Source: Pardosa pseudoannulata
Taxonomy: Eukaryota; Arthropoda; Arachnida; Araneae; Lycosidae
Direction: 5' to 3'
Length of the DNA: 64,000 nt
NCBI GenBank assembly: GCA_032207245.1
Contig: CM063500.1
Span: 62,549,375-62,613,374 of the forward strand
The notes under the pieces are model-generated. The model did not search any database, had not been told where the DNA came from, and was given only the letters and a program-made list of their open reading frames with translations. The position numbers were made by a program, and so were the translations under genes. Position 1 is the first letter of the stretch. Each line of letters starts with the position of its first letter. Positions 11,777 to 24,448 of the stretch are shown piece after piece.

Positions 11777-13842
11777 TTAGTATCCGTATCGAGCATATCC
11801 TAAGCCCCCAAGGATACCAAGTCCAAGTCCTCCGTATCCATAGCCAGCATTGCCATATCCTCCGTATCCATAGCCAGCATTGCCATATCCTCCGTATCCG
11901 TATCCTGCATTGCCATAACCACCGTATCCGTAACCAGCATTGCCATATCCTCCATAACCGATATTTCCATATCCACCGTATCCGAGTCCTACACCACCAG
12001 CGTAAGGGGCATCAGAGACCATGAGTACAGCAGCTGGGTTCTGGTTGGCTGTTCCTGGCTCGTTGGTCTTGACTTGAGCCCTGAAGCCACCGTGATCGGC
12101 CACGTAATCGACCTGCCTCTTGACACCTCGGGCATCAGTGAATCCGTAGCTTCCCTTCACGGCGTGGCCACCGTTGCCTTCCTCCTGCCTGTACTGTTCT
12201 CCGTGCTTGTCCTTGATGTCGTACCCGAACTTGTAGGGTTGAGGAGCATGGGTATGGTTTCATGTACGAATTGTTTCATAAGTAATCCTGTATTGTCTGT
12301 ATCAGAATTATCTAGTATAAATAATATATAAATATTTATAGTTCAATAAATTAGAATAAATAGCAAATATATAAAATATTTTTCAAAATATTATATTATG
12401 TTTTTAATTTTATATAATTTGAAAAATAGTATTCTATAGTTTGTAATTTTTTTAAAATTAAGAATGTTTTTCATCATTTTATTTCATTGCTTTTTTTGTT
12501 AAAAATACACTAATATTATTTTTTTTTTCTTTTGTATTTATGTATTGTAGAAAAATTGTTATATTATACAATTATTAGGGACCATAAAATAGCTAATTAA
12601 AGGCGTATTAAAAATGAAAAAATAATTATAAATTTTTTATATGATTTTAATGTACTATACAAAATTGAAATATAAAAAAAAATTTTATTTTTAAGATAAA
12701 TTTTTTACTATTAATTTAAAAAATTGTAAAACGTTATATTAGTTCGTTTTAGAGTAAATATTATTAAATATTTATATTACTAAATTATTTCTATAAAATA
12801 ACATAATATTATATATTTTATTCTAACTATTAGGGTAAATAAAATAAATAATTTCAAATTTATTCACATTTCTAGAAAACATATAAAATTTTATTATATC
12901 AAGTTATTCATATGAAATTTTATACTTCAGCATAAATTGAATTAGAAAAAAAAAATTAAAATAATTTTTATTATCATGTAACTATTTCGCTATTGAAAAA
13001 TTAAAAAATTGTAGAGAAACTGTTATTATTTTTACCTATTTAATTAAATATTATATAATATAATTTTAAAATTTTTTATTATTTATTATACTATTAAAAA
13101 ACATTCATTATATTGATATTTTTTAATATTTTTTTCTTATAGTGAATTCAAAATTGTAAAAATTAATATTCTCATTCAACATATCAAAAATTATAGCAAG
13201 TAAATCAAGTAAGTATTATTATAAGTAATAATATGGGAGAACTATTTCGGCCCCATGTAGAAAAAATATTTCAATTCCAAGTAATATTCTATATGGGAGA
13301 GCTTCTTACAGTAATTTTAAAATTATATATATTATTTACATTAGTTATAATACATAGTTTTCCAATTTTAGCTTCCGCGGTACTTTTACCACGACCAAGT
13401 ATTTTTGTAGACCAAGACAACCTTTTCATACATGCATCGCTCAGTTTTTGGTTACAGTGTAAAAGAGTGGCTGGAAATATTTCCATCAATTCGTAAATGA
13501 ATTAAATCATAATTTAGCTTCCTAATAAAATTTTAAATCTTATAAAACTTTAAGAAAACTGTTTTTCCCTCTAAGCTAATGCATCAAATAAAATTGCTTC
13601 TCAATGTTATATATTAACAAATTTCATTAATAACACATTGCATTAAAAGGAAAATATTTTTTTTTATATTGCACTATAATAATGTTATACTACATGAAGA
13701 TTCTCATTTATTAAGTATAACATTTTCCTATTAATTCTGCAACAAACGGAAATGGCTCAAAGTAAATGGTTTTCATATAATGGATTATTGTGAATGAATT
13801 AAAGGACATTACTGAAGGGGTAATACAAACCTTAGAGAACAT
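11777..13842 (-). pseudogene. RR-2 cuticular protein pseudogene, gene 2 of cluster
   Basis: Paralogue of gene 1 that has lost splicing. Promoter and exon 1 (13831-13842, MFSK, followed by a GT donor) are intact. Exon 2 survives only as a decayed stretch at about 12560-12607, where 'ggaccataaaa' still aligns with gene 1 but both splice borders and the signal-peptide frame are lost. At the expected exon 3 start (about 12250-12268) the AG acceptor is gone, about four bases are missing from the VHEPVHHH segment, and a TGA lies in the coding frame. From KFGYDIKDKHG onward exon 3 is open to YARYGY and a stop at 11777, with four NAGYGY units, so a gene finder could take it for a real gene. AATAAA lies at 11730-11735 on the minus strand. 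The gap between exon remnants is visibly AT-richer than in gene 1. Confidence 0.8.
12560..12607 (-). pseudogene. Decayed exon 2 of gene 2
   Basis: Aligns with gene 1 exon 2 (4607-4651) through 'ggaccataaaa' and a degraded 'gctaatt...agg'. The donor reads ttat where a working copy has ttac, and the acceptor is lost. Found only by comparison with the paralogue. Confidence 0.65.
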
Positions 13843-13898
13843 TTTGTATTGTTATCCACTGCTACAAAGCACTGATAACACACATTTGAAATATGCCT

Positions 13899-13907
13899 GT
13901 ATTTATA
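13899..13907 (-). promoter_or_regulatory. TATA box of pseudogene 2
   Basis: TATAAATAC with TCAGT at 13871-13875, and the conserved upstream block at 13931-13956. The promoter looks unharmed although the gene body is broken. Confidence 0.7.
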
Positions 13908-14424
13908 CCTGAAAGTCCGAAAACGAAATTGAGATTAAATGTCACGCGTCATTAATTTTGTGTTTCATTTCTACTTTTGAAATATGTTTAACAGAAGAAT
14001 TTAGATTCAAGTTCAGGTTGTTTTAAATTCGAGATTTTTTATGAATACTGGCAAAGAAGAAATTCCTGTTTCCTGTATTTTAATGCAAGAATATACTTCA
14101 GGATTGATTTTGAAACAAATAGGGAGGTCATTGACATAAACAGTAATATTAGATTTATACGAAAGTAAGATTATTAAGGAGAGTTTATAGAAATAATATT
14201 AGATTATATAGTTAAGTGCTATAGTATGGGGAATTTCGATGAGTGGCTTGTGTCAGGGATGTTGCGGTGGCGCCAATTGCGCCAAACTGAGCCGATTTCC
14301 AATATCTGCGCCCAGCTACTCCTAAAACCGTGTTTTATCAGAAATTGCTTCAAAACTGCCCATTTTTACAAATTTACTTAGTTTTTACACTTTTAGACTT
14401 GATTTCGCCAGTTCTACTAATTAA

Positions 14425-14585
14425 GGTATCCGCCTACGTTGATAACTTCATTTTTGCCAGAAATCATAATTTTTTTATTATTATGTTGTAAAATTTCAAC
14501 TTTTAGGCTTCTAAATCTGTTTTTTTTTTGTCTTTACGGCCTTTTAAAGAAAAGTTACAGCTGTTTAAACATCCGTGACAGCTGT

Positions 14586-14619
<34 letters not shown>

Positions 14620-15389
14620 AACGGAAGTACCGACTTCGGAATCCGGAAGTTGGGAATTTAAAGCCTTTTAAAGAGCATTTTTTATACAAAACTTTTTAAA
14701 TTTTCATGAAGATTAGTTTAAACATTTTTATGGTATTTTTAATAATTAGCAATTTCGCAATTAGAAAGTTTTGAAGCAAGAAAGTGTGGGGTATTTTAAA
14801 CATGTATTTTAATTTAATAATAGTTAAAGTTGCTTTTATAAACTTCAAATGCGTTTTTCTCAGAACATTATTTTTTATAAAATGTTGAAACTTGAAATGT
14901 CATTTCTCAAAATGTTTTTGAAATATTTTGTTAAAAATTATTATGAATACTCTTGATAGTATGTACTAGTAAATGACATAAAAGTTTTAAATTTGGATAA
15001 TTTTTAAGGATGTTACACTCATAGTTAGATATAAAGGTAATGAAAATTCATTAAATATTCAATGTGTATGATTTTGAAGGACCAAAATTTTTTACCAAAT
15101 GTAAATTAAGCAAAGATTTTAGGTGATTCACTAGTCCAGTGTATAAGAAATGTGTTGCATCCAAAAATATTGAAATAATTTAATTTATTAAAAAATTAGA
15201 CCTTTTGAAAAAAAAACAATTTTTTTACTAAATTTTCTTCATTTATTAGAAATTTTATTAAAACCTCTCCAGGAATGAATTTTTATGTGCAAATCTCTAT
15301 GATAATATAAAAAATAAATCTAAAAATGTAAAAACACGAACTAAGTTCTACGTTTAAAGAAAAAAGTTCTCCGAATGTTGACGGACACC
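14425..15389. mobile_element. 965 bp TTAA-flanked non-autonomous element
   Basis: TTAA lies on both sides (14421-14424, 15390-15393). Ends GGTATCCGCCTACGTT and, read inward, GGTGTCCGTCAACATT match at 12 of 16. The gene 1 paralogue has a single TTAA at 6148-6151 and no insertion, which fixes both ends. The interior holds about 30 A in a row (14587-14617) and no transposase. TTAA targeting suggests piggyBac-type mobilisation, but the ends differ from the element at 918-1173. Confidence 0.8.
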
Positions 15390-16549
15390 TTAAAGAATTT
15401 TCTTCGTCTAACGTCACTGAATATTAGAGTTTCGGAGGGGGGGGTTGGCCACATTTGCATATTTGTTCTTCTAATCTACTTTATCAGGTAAAATACATAA
15501 AAAAGATAAAAGAATTTCCTGCTTCAGACATTCTGCTACTCTTTGGTACTACAGACTTAAGATTTCTCCAAATTTTTAACTAAAAATTAAAATTTTGTAC
15601 CCAATAAAAAGAAGTACGTTTATAGCATGTACAGGGATGGAAATTTTCCGCTCTTCGGTCGAGTTCCGTTTCTTTGTTTCATTACAGCTGATTTCTGCTT
15701 TTTCTCCAATTTCTTCTTTTCAGCGTAAAATAGCTCTTTTTTTTTAAGTTTTCGAGTGTGCGTACTAATTTTAGAAAATTCTGCCTTTTCCCAAATTGTT
15801 TTCAAATCAAGATTTTTTATGAATGCTTAAAAAGAAGAAATTCCGGCTTCCTGGGTTTTAATGTAAAAACATATATTAGTATTAATTTTGAAATGGATTG
15901 GGAGGTTCATTGACATAAATAAAAATATTAGATTTAAACGGAAGTAAATTGTTAAGGAGAATGCATACAAATAGGAAAGTGCATACCAATAATAATAGAT
16001 AATTTAATTTATTGGTATCATATGAGGTAAGTGATCCGATGAGTGGTTTATATTTTAAGATTTTTTTAACAGGTTGAATGCCATTGATAGGGTAAGTGGA
16101 GAGGGTAGTAGCTCATAGCTCTATTGGGAGTCACCGATAAACGACCATATTAATTTTAGGTCTTACTAAAAATTAAATAAATACTCACAAATGAATACAC
16201 TCAAAAGCAAAACATTACGACTACCCCTACATTTCGCAATGAACTCGCGTGGTTGACGTGGAAAGCACGTGATCAGGTGGAAGTGGTATTAAACTGCTGC
16301 TGGAGAGTCTGAAGAATCATTCTTTCACTTACTTTTGTGTGTATTGCGAAAGGCTGCGGATCTAAGCGATTTTGATAGACGGTAGTTTATAATGGCTCGA
16401 AGGCTCTGAACAAATATTTCCGAAACTGCACGACTCGTGGGTGTTCGCGTTCTACAATTGTTAGTACTTATGTAAGGTGGATGAATGACGGTGAAACTAG
16501 CAGTAGACGACATTGAAGTGGTATTGAAGTACAGGAAAGGGGTAAATAT

Positions 16550-17970
16550 TATTATCTTACTTGTCGCACTCGAATGAAATTACAAAACATACTAGCATTA
16601 AATAATAGTAATAATGGTGTGTAGGACTATTGCTAGAACTAACTGAGTAACAAAAGCCATTTCAGAATGAGTATAACTTGATCAGTAAGAGTTACTAATG
16701 ATTGTATGAATTAATTATTATGATTACACAAACTTTCTGCTGCATTTCATATTTCACCAAATGGATTAACGTATGAAAAATCCATGTTAGGTAGGTGGAC
16801 AAATGGTATGAAATAAGCGAATGTTGCTAATCTACTACCATACTGAATTGCATTAAATTAATAACTGAATGAAATAAACTAATGGTGTGTATATCGGACT
16901 ATTGCAAGAAGAACTAATAACTGGAGTAACAAAAGCCATTTCAGAACAATGAGTATAATCAATGATCACAGTAAAATAAATGAGTTACTAATGATTGTAT
17001 GAATTAATTATTATGATTACACAAACTTTCTGCTGCATTTAATATTTCACCAAATGGATTAACGTATGAAAAATCCATGTTAGGTAGGTGGACAAAATGG
17101 TATGAAATAAGCGTGGCATGTTGCTTGTTAATCTTCTTACTACCATTAACTGAATTGTCATTGTTAATTTTATTACCATAACTGAATTGTCATTAAACTA
17201 ATGGTGTGTATATCGGACTATTGCAAGAAGAACTAATAACTGAAGTAACACAAGCCATTTCAGAACCATGAGTATAATCAGTGATCTCAGTAAAATAAAT
17301 AAGTTACTAATGATTGTATGAATTAATTATTATGATTACTCAAACTTACCGCTGTATTTAATATTTCACCAAATTGATTAACGTATGAGAAATCCATGTT
17401 GGCTAGGAGGACAAAGTGATGTGAAATAAGTGCGGCATGTTGCTTGTTAATCTTCTTACAACCATTAACTGAACTGTCATTGTTAATGTTCTTACTACCA
17501 TTAACTGAATTGTCATTGTTAATCTTCTTACTACTATAACTGAATTGCCATTAAGCTAATGGAATATATATCGGACTATTGCAAGAAGAACTAACAACTG
17601 AAGTAACAAAAGTCATTTCAGAACCATGAGTATATTAGTGATCTCATTAAAATAAATGAGTTACTAATGATTGTATTAATTAATTATTATGATTACACAA
17701 ACTTTTTGCATTATTTAATTTTTCCCCAAAATGTTTAACGTACGAGAAATCTATGTTAGCTAGAAGGACAAAATGATGTGAAATAAGCGTGGCATTTTGC
17801 TTGTTAATCTTCTTACTGCCGTTAACTGAATTGTCATTGTTAATCTTATTATCATAACTGAATTGTCATTAAACTAATGGTGTGTATATCGGACTATTGC
17901 AAGAACTAACAACTGAAGTAACAAAAGCGTGGCATGTTGCTTGTGAATATTCTTACTACCCTGAACCTCT
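16550..17970. repeat. Tandem repeat, about 270-360 bp units, 4-5 copies
   Basis: The block 'aatggtgtgtatatcggactattgcaagaa' (given here as a landmark only in part) starts near 16610, 16880, 17198, 17553 and 17875. Each unit continues through 'gagttactaatgattgtatg' and 'cacaaactttctgc'. Unit length changes through short internal duplications of 'accattaactgaattgtcat'. The last unit is partial. Confidence 0.8.
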
Positions 17971-18199
17971 TAAAAGGATTCTAATTTAAAACAGCATAGT
18001 AGCTACCGACATGAAACATTTTCTTTTTAGATTATTTTAGATACCCTATAAAATAAATAGCTCTGCACTGTTTAGAGTAAAACTTTCTGCAGTTAATAAG
18101 GGTTTAATTTTATAGAAAATATTTAGTTTTGGGATATAAATTAATACATTAAATAGACATAAAATATATACACTGTAAATTATCCGGTCCCTATTTTAG

Positions 18200-19181
18200 G
18201 TGACGCAATGAAGAAGCAGGTGTTTCTCGGTTAAATGATTTATTTATTTCTTGCAGCTATGTACACATTTCTATATACATAAAATACAGTTACAGTTCAC
18301 AAGTATGTGATACAATAGACGTAAGTCTGAGTCGAGACGTACACATAAGTTCTCTGCCTAATGGTTTAGTAACCGACGGAAGATAACAATTCGGTAGCTT
18401 CGCGTAAAAGTTCTCGGTAGTAATTATGTAGACAATACACTCAATTAGAGAGTGTTTGAAGTAGCAATTGGTTTCTTCGAATATAAACAAAAGTCAGAAT
18501 TTTTTTGGAGGAATACACGTTCAATTCTGAAGAGGATCGGAATAAAAGAAAACCCAAGGTACAGAGTATCGTTATCAATATCAGAAAGAGATATATCCCA
18601 AGGTGGAATTTTCGATAAGAAAAACTCTCCGATGGAGAGACTGGTTAAGACCACTTCTGAATTAGCTGACCCTAGCTAACTCTCAATAGAAGTGATCCCA
18701 AGGTGGGATTATCGGTAAGGAAACTCTCCGATAGATAGACTGGTCAAGGCGACCTCCGAATTATCTGGATGCTAGCTAACTACTTCTTTAAAAAATCTCA
18801 TCTCGTCTCTTTTTAGAAGAGGGGCCTCTAAGAGAGGGGGACTCACCCACAATTTCATCATTGGATCATCTGGCGATGATGTCACTCTCAATCAACTGGA
18901 TTGGTCTGGGCTAGACAATCACCGGCCGCAAACCCTTGAGTATCCGGAATTTCGTGTCGGCGAAAGATCCAACGTCGCGGCATTCCCTTGTGGTTCCGAC
19001 TATCATTTTTCTGGCTGTCAGTCTGGGCTTCTGGCTGTCTGGTCTGTTGTTTCGCTACTTTGAAACACAGAAGTCTAGACATCGTGGTGCTGGGGAAATA
19101 ACACATTTGTCTCCACATAAGTGAAGTCCATTTCTCAAAGCTTTGATATAGGCACACAGTTAAGTCACGCCGTTACAACAC
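18200..19181 (-). mobile_element. Possible solo LTR
   Basis: A GC-richer island that, on the minus strand, begins TGTTGTAACGGCGTGAC and ends near TTCATTGCGTCA, with a polyadenylation-like AATAAATAAATC about 40 bp before that end. This is LTR-like layout (TG...CA), but I find no matching target duplication and no second LTR. An internal tandem duplication of about 90-100 bp lies at 18590-18781. Confidence 0.4.
18590..18781. repeat. Tandem duplication of about 90-100 bp
   Basis: Two copies share 'atcccaaggtgg(a/g)att', 'aactctccgat', 'gagactggt(t/c)aag' and 'gctagctaac'-type segments. It lies inside the LTR-like island. Confidence 0.75.
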
Positions 19182-19216
19182 CAAAAAAAAGTAAAAATCT
19201 TGCCACAATATATGTT

Positions 19217-19315
19217 TTGAAATGTATAGGTTAGATTTAGGGTGGGGCGGCCCACAAGGGCACCAGCACTGCGGCCCAAGGCCTATTGTACTGAAAATGT
19301 ATAGGTTAGAAAATA
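19217..19315. mobile_element. Short GC-rich insertion between direct repeats
   Basis: 'atgtataggttaga' occurs on both sides of about 60 GC-rich bases reading 'gggtggggcggcccacaag...ggcccaaggcctattgtac'. The layout fits a 5'-truncated retroposon with a target duplication of about 15 bp. Family unknown. Confidence 0.5.
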
Positions 19316-19319
19316 TATT

Positions 19320-20045
19320 TTTCTATCAAATATAATATTGTAGTAATTTTTTTCTATAAACTAAAGTTAAATTTTTGTGAACAATATATTTCATTTTACT
19401 GCATAATATAGACTATTTTTTAATTTTTGATTTCTTAAGAGTTTTTAACTTAATTCGATAAACAAACATCACTTACATTTACAATATTAGCTAATTAATT
19501 ATGGGATTTGTTTTGCTTAAGTTGTATAAGTAGAAAATGGTAATAAAGCCAATATTTTCGGAAATTTATGAATCTAGCTTCTCATCTTATTTTCATTAAA
19601 ATACCTTGTCATTTGACATGAAATGATTTTCAAACCCCCGGTATGGACTGTACATTTTATTTTATGAATTTTATGTATTTAATAGTGTCAAGTTCTATTT
19701 AGGTTTTGTGTAATTTATATATGTATTGCTCATCTACTATTTCGCCAATACCATTTCACAAAACTTTTTTATTCACACCCAAATGTTTTTTTTGTTTTTT
19801 TGTTTTCACACACTTCAACAAAATACATATATTGACGTATATCTTGGATTTAAGTTATTATGTACTGAATATAGTAAAACAAATAGGAAATTTCAACGAT
19901 TTAAATGTTATAACCTGTCTATATTACTTATTATATGTCATTTTAATCCTTATAGGATGCCGTTTGTAAATAAACAAAAACAATAAAATATCATGATAAA
20001 CGAATTATCTTTTACCACCATTAAATACAGTACTGCAAAGTGCAA
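19320..20045. other. AT-rich spacer, nothing recognised
   Basis: Two overlapping reading frames near 19706-19986 are Phe/Tyr/Ile-rich translations of AT-rich DNA and resemble no family. Confidence 0.4.
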
Positions 20046-20049
20046 TTTT

Positions 20050-22175
20050 GTAATAGAATGACACCCAAACGACTATCCATACAGCAAAATTATAAATAAT
20101 ACATAATACTCGAAAATTCGGTAAATTATTTATAGGCAGGCAGCCTGCATTCACTAAAAATGAGAAACCTTCAGGAGAAAATATAAAAGTTCAATCAACT
20201 AGTTTTTGACTGTCCGTAAAAAAGGAGAGCAAGGCATTAATAGGTTAAAAGACTTTCGCTTTTTTCTCTCTTAATCATTATTGAAGTAACTGATGCATAT
20301 GTTTATAAACATGTCTTATAAAAATTTCGTCGATTAACCATTTTGGGGATTGGTAGTTGGTATTTTGACCAAGACGGGAAAGTCTCAAAAGTAGGGGCTT
20401 GGTTTAAGTATATACCAAGTACCTATTTCCCCCACTGTCCACTACACAGTTATAGGTGGTCGCCAGAACCATCGTTATCAATCACTTTAACTACCCGTCA
20501 TGTTATTGTTGGGTTATTTTCTCTCCAATCTGAAAACATACTTTTTTACCTCCTGCTTATTTTATACAAAGGGTCAATATCAAAAAGTTCACAAGACTGA
20601 ATCCAAAAAGTCCGTCTTTATTCTCGAAAATATGGAGATGGATTTCGATTTTCTGGATTTGTACCGGGTGGCCATAATTAAACTGACAGTGCTCACAGTG
20701 TTCTGTAGCGCGATCTATTCGCGGGAATGACGCCACATTTCGTAGGAAGATTAAACAAGACAGGGGAAGGAAAGAATCCGCAAAATAACAAATTAGTTCC
20801 AAAAGTCACCGCTAGGGGAATATTTGGCAATGTGTAATAGAAAATAGAGTGTTAACAAATGCAAATCAATACGGAAATTAATATCTTAATTCTGCCAATG
20901 GATGTAACGTGAAATTTAAATAAAGAACTTTTTCTTCTGCTCAGCGTACGTGATATTGCAGATCACGAGACTTTACCGGTGTTTATGTAGACTTTTTGCT
21001 TTTTTAAAAGTGTTGCCATATTGCACTTGAGCTAATTCAGAAAATGTGCAGAATAAAAGGTAATTTTATTCTGTATTCATTTGCATTTGTTAACACTCTA
21101 TTTTCTATAACACAGCGCCAAATATCCCCTAGCGGTGTTTTTTGGAACTAATTTGTTTTGTCGCGGAATCTGTCGGCCCCCTTCTTGTTTAATCTTTCTA
21201 CAAAATGTGGTGTCATTCTCGCAAATAGATCTCGCTACAGAACACTGTCAGCACTGTCAGTTTAATTATGGCCACCCGGTATATTTAACCTTTTATTTAT
21301 AATATATAATCTACCTGATACATATTACAGAGCAATTATAAATTAGGTAATATAAGTAATTGCTGAATATTATTGGTCGTTTGATTGGGTGACTGGAAGG
21401 GCAACGATCTACTATTTTGCTACACGAGAGGTACTGAGACGGGGACATATCTCTGTATAACAAAAAATCTCAATGTAATGAATATAAACGCTGCCGGTCG
21501 CTATCTAATAGAAGTCCTTGAGACTTCTTCTTCTTCTGACACTACAGCCTCTGGTGTACCAGGGCCTTTCGAAGAATGTGGCCAAATGGTAAGCTCTTCT
21601 CTTTGGTATCGGAGTTTCCTGGTTCCAATCTTGTTAATGTCATGGATGTTCGTAGCCTTTCGGAATCGGCTTTAAGCAGTAGATTCCGGTATTAATAGAC
21701 CTACGTACACTCTTACCAAATTTTAGCGCTCTAAGAATATGTGGCTAAAACATAGTAGAAATAAAATTTATATACTTATAGTACCAAATTTTTAAATTTG
21801 TAAACCCTTGGAAAACAATATTTAAAATTTTCTAAACCTTGCGGAAGATTACGTAAAAATATGGGTACATACTTTATAAACGTTATGAAAATGAAATAAA
21901 AAGCATAAACTAGGAGTATTCAAATATTTAAAATTGTATACAAAAATATTATGCACAACTGCAGTCGGAAACACAGCGGGTTGGTATATGTGAGAAAGCT
22001 TGTATACTTGCCGTTGATATATATATAGAATCAAAATCTGGCGGCATACTAAACTTCAATGAAACATAGTGGGACACCCGAACTACAATTTCACCTGTGT
22101 ATTTTACACAAATTAAGTGATATATTATAACCACAAAAAAATTCGGATTAGAACGATATACCTGTATGACTAAAA
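20050..22175. repeat. Inverted counterpart of 7230-9310
   Basis: Reverse complement of the earlier arm, including the TA-flanked fold-back MITE and the SINE composite. Confidence 0.75.
20664..21279. mobile_element. Fold-back MITE with TA target duplication, copy 2
   Basis: Same element as 8132-8723, carried along by the segmental duplication. TA flanks at 20662-20663 and 21280-21281. Its left flank equals the complement of copy 1's right flank, so this is not an independent insertion. Confidence 0.75.
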
Positions 22176-22194
22176 TGAAAAGTCTCAATATAAT

Positions 22195-23820
22195 GAATAT
22201 TAATACTGCGGGTCTACACTAGATGACTATACTTAAGCTCTAATAAGACAGTATAATTACTTCAAAAACGAAACCTACTTTAAATCGTGAACAAAACGTG
22301 CAAATGATAATTCTGATGACGTAGCATTGAAATAACATAAGACATATAACACAATTAATGTACAAGAAAGCCATAGAGTGTCTGTCATGTCTGGTTCGTA
22401 AGAGTGCAAAATATTTCTACAAGTTTTCTCAAAAGGCATAAGAGAACAATATTTTATTCAACCTATGAACTGCCTTACGTAGCAGGTGCGTCGTTTTCTG
22501 CCGAATCTCTACATAGACTATTCGTTTCTTTCAATACATACAGTGCTGATGGAAGACAGTTCCATCTATTTACAATATCAACATAACACTTTAAAACAGA
22601 ATTAAAATCTAAACACTGTAAAACACTGTCCAAATCAGATTTTTTTACCTCATTTCTACCTGTGCCCCATGATTATCTTCACATATAGTCAAGAGTCACG
22701 TTTTCATCAAATATATATTCTTCATGGTGTGGACATTACGTTTCTGGTTTTCAGTATCTGTAGATAACGTGCTTGTCTTTATGAAATAAATAATATATAA
22801 TTAAAATGTAGTTGTATTTATTAAATTAGGATATTTTCTATAGAGTCTCGTTATATAAATTCCATAACTAATACTTTGCTATGCAAATTTTATTGTGTGT
22901 TTGACGAACGATGGCCTATTGATAGATCACTGATCTTTGGATTCATTTCTTGGGTTCACATCCCGCTGCATCCATGGATGTTTGTAGTCTTTCAGAATCG
23001 GTTTTAATCAATGGGTCCCAGTCTCATTAGTTCTCGTATTAAAGCCAGTAGACCGTAGTACTCCAAACTAAACAATGATGTATTTAACTTTTAAATTCTA
23101 TGCATTCTGCTAAGTACTCGAAGTGAAAATATCTTTTACGATTGACCAGTTATTAAGTCACAGTATTGATGCGGATGACTTTAAAAAAATTAATTCAAAT
23201 CTCAAATATTTGATCAAAAGTTCACGTTAAAAGTTGTGATATAATTATTTTGTAATTTTTTCTCTTGATTATAAAATGTTTTTATTGTAACAGTTTTTTT
23301 TTAAAACTTGTTGTTGGAATTTTTGGCACCCAAATTTGGTATCTTGCTGGAATTTTCGGTGAAACTGATCGCACCTATTCAATAAAGTTATATAACTTTT
23401 TACACAGCTTGATATTATAAAAGGGCTGTTTTTATAATTCAGGAAGACCAAGTCGTTAAGTTAGACATCGTGTAGCAAATATTTAGACTGTAGCGATCCC
23501 AACCAAGCAACCAGATCCTTTAGACGACATACACAGACCTGTGTTTGGTTGTTCTGTGACGTTTCAAAAGTATTACATAGTACTAAAAGGGTTAAAAGTA
23601 TTTAAAACGACGATTAAAATAACAATGCATGGAAAAAACATACTGAAATACTACAAAAAGAGGGAATGATTATTTATAAATACTTTATGTTACTCTATGG
23701 TACTTATGGTAATTTATGTTAAAAAAATTCATTGACCATTTTTGTTTATAAATGCTACATATACAGTAAAAATAATTAATTAATATGCAATGCACTAGGT
23801 AAATTTTTAAACGTTTTTCT
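22195..23820. repeat. Direct counterpart of 9311-10860
   Basis: Same landmarks in the same order and orientation as the earlier copy, ending at the 3' flank of gene 3. Confidence 0.7.
22903..23070 (+). mobile_element. Old tRNA-derived SINE copy
   Basis: Paralogue of the copy at 9983-10148: 'cgaacgatggcctattgatag' head, B-box-like 'gggttcacatcccgc', 'ccatggatgtttgtag' and 'gaccgtagtactccaaac' tail. Confidence 0.7.
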
Positions 23821-23829
23821 TGCCTACTC

Positions 23830-24410
23830 AGTTTTAATAGACATGTACTGAATGTTATTATAAAAACTGTTATCTTTTCATGTAGATTTTAATATATTAT
23901 TAATATTTTATAAAGCCTTCTTATATTTAAGAAAATTGATATCTGCATATTTGTTTCTTTGTACTCCCACTGCTGTGTTTTACTAGTGTGTTAATATCAT
24001 GATATTCTTAAAATAGATAAGTACCATTATCAATGGAATTCTTTATATTAGAGGTATATTTCAAAAAAATATTTTGATTCAATAGTTTTAGCTGGATATC
24101 GTAATTATATTTAAAAACTATTAAAACAGGGAAAAAAAATATATATTGAGCATTATATTTGTGTGGGTATTGCTGTTATTTTCCACGTATGACCTCAGCA
24201 TATATAAAATTTACTATATAGATTTATAATAAAAATTGTAAATGTATTTTATAGTTTGGATCCAGTCAATTTTTTTAATAGCATTCCAGATTTGTTTTTT
24301 AAACATAGCACACAACTATGTATAAAGCAAATTATCTCCCGAATAGTATTTCATATATACATTATCTCAGAGAACTGGTTTAACTATTAAACAAAAATAT
24401 AAAGTAATTC
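23830..24410. other. 3' flank of gene 3, AT-rich
   Basis: No gene seen. Has 'aaaattgtaaatg', 'gatccagtca' and 'agcacacaactatgtataaag' segments shared with the 3' flank of gene 1 (about 3600-3720). Confidence 0.5.
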
Positions 24411-24448
24411 AAAATTTATTAAAGACAATTAAATATTTACAGAACAAT

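Noticed and set aside
18888..19157. Frames on both strands in the GC-richer island
   Set aside because: No domain is recognisable; composition and LTR-like layout explain the open frames.
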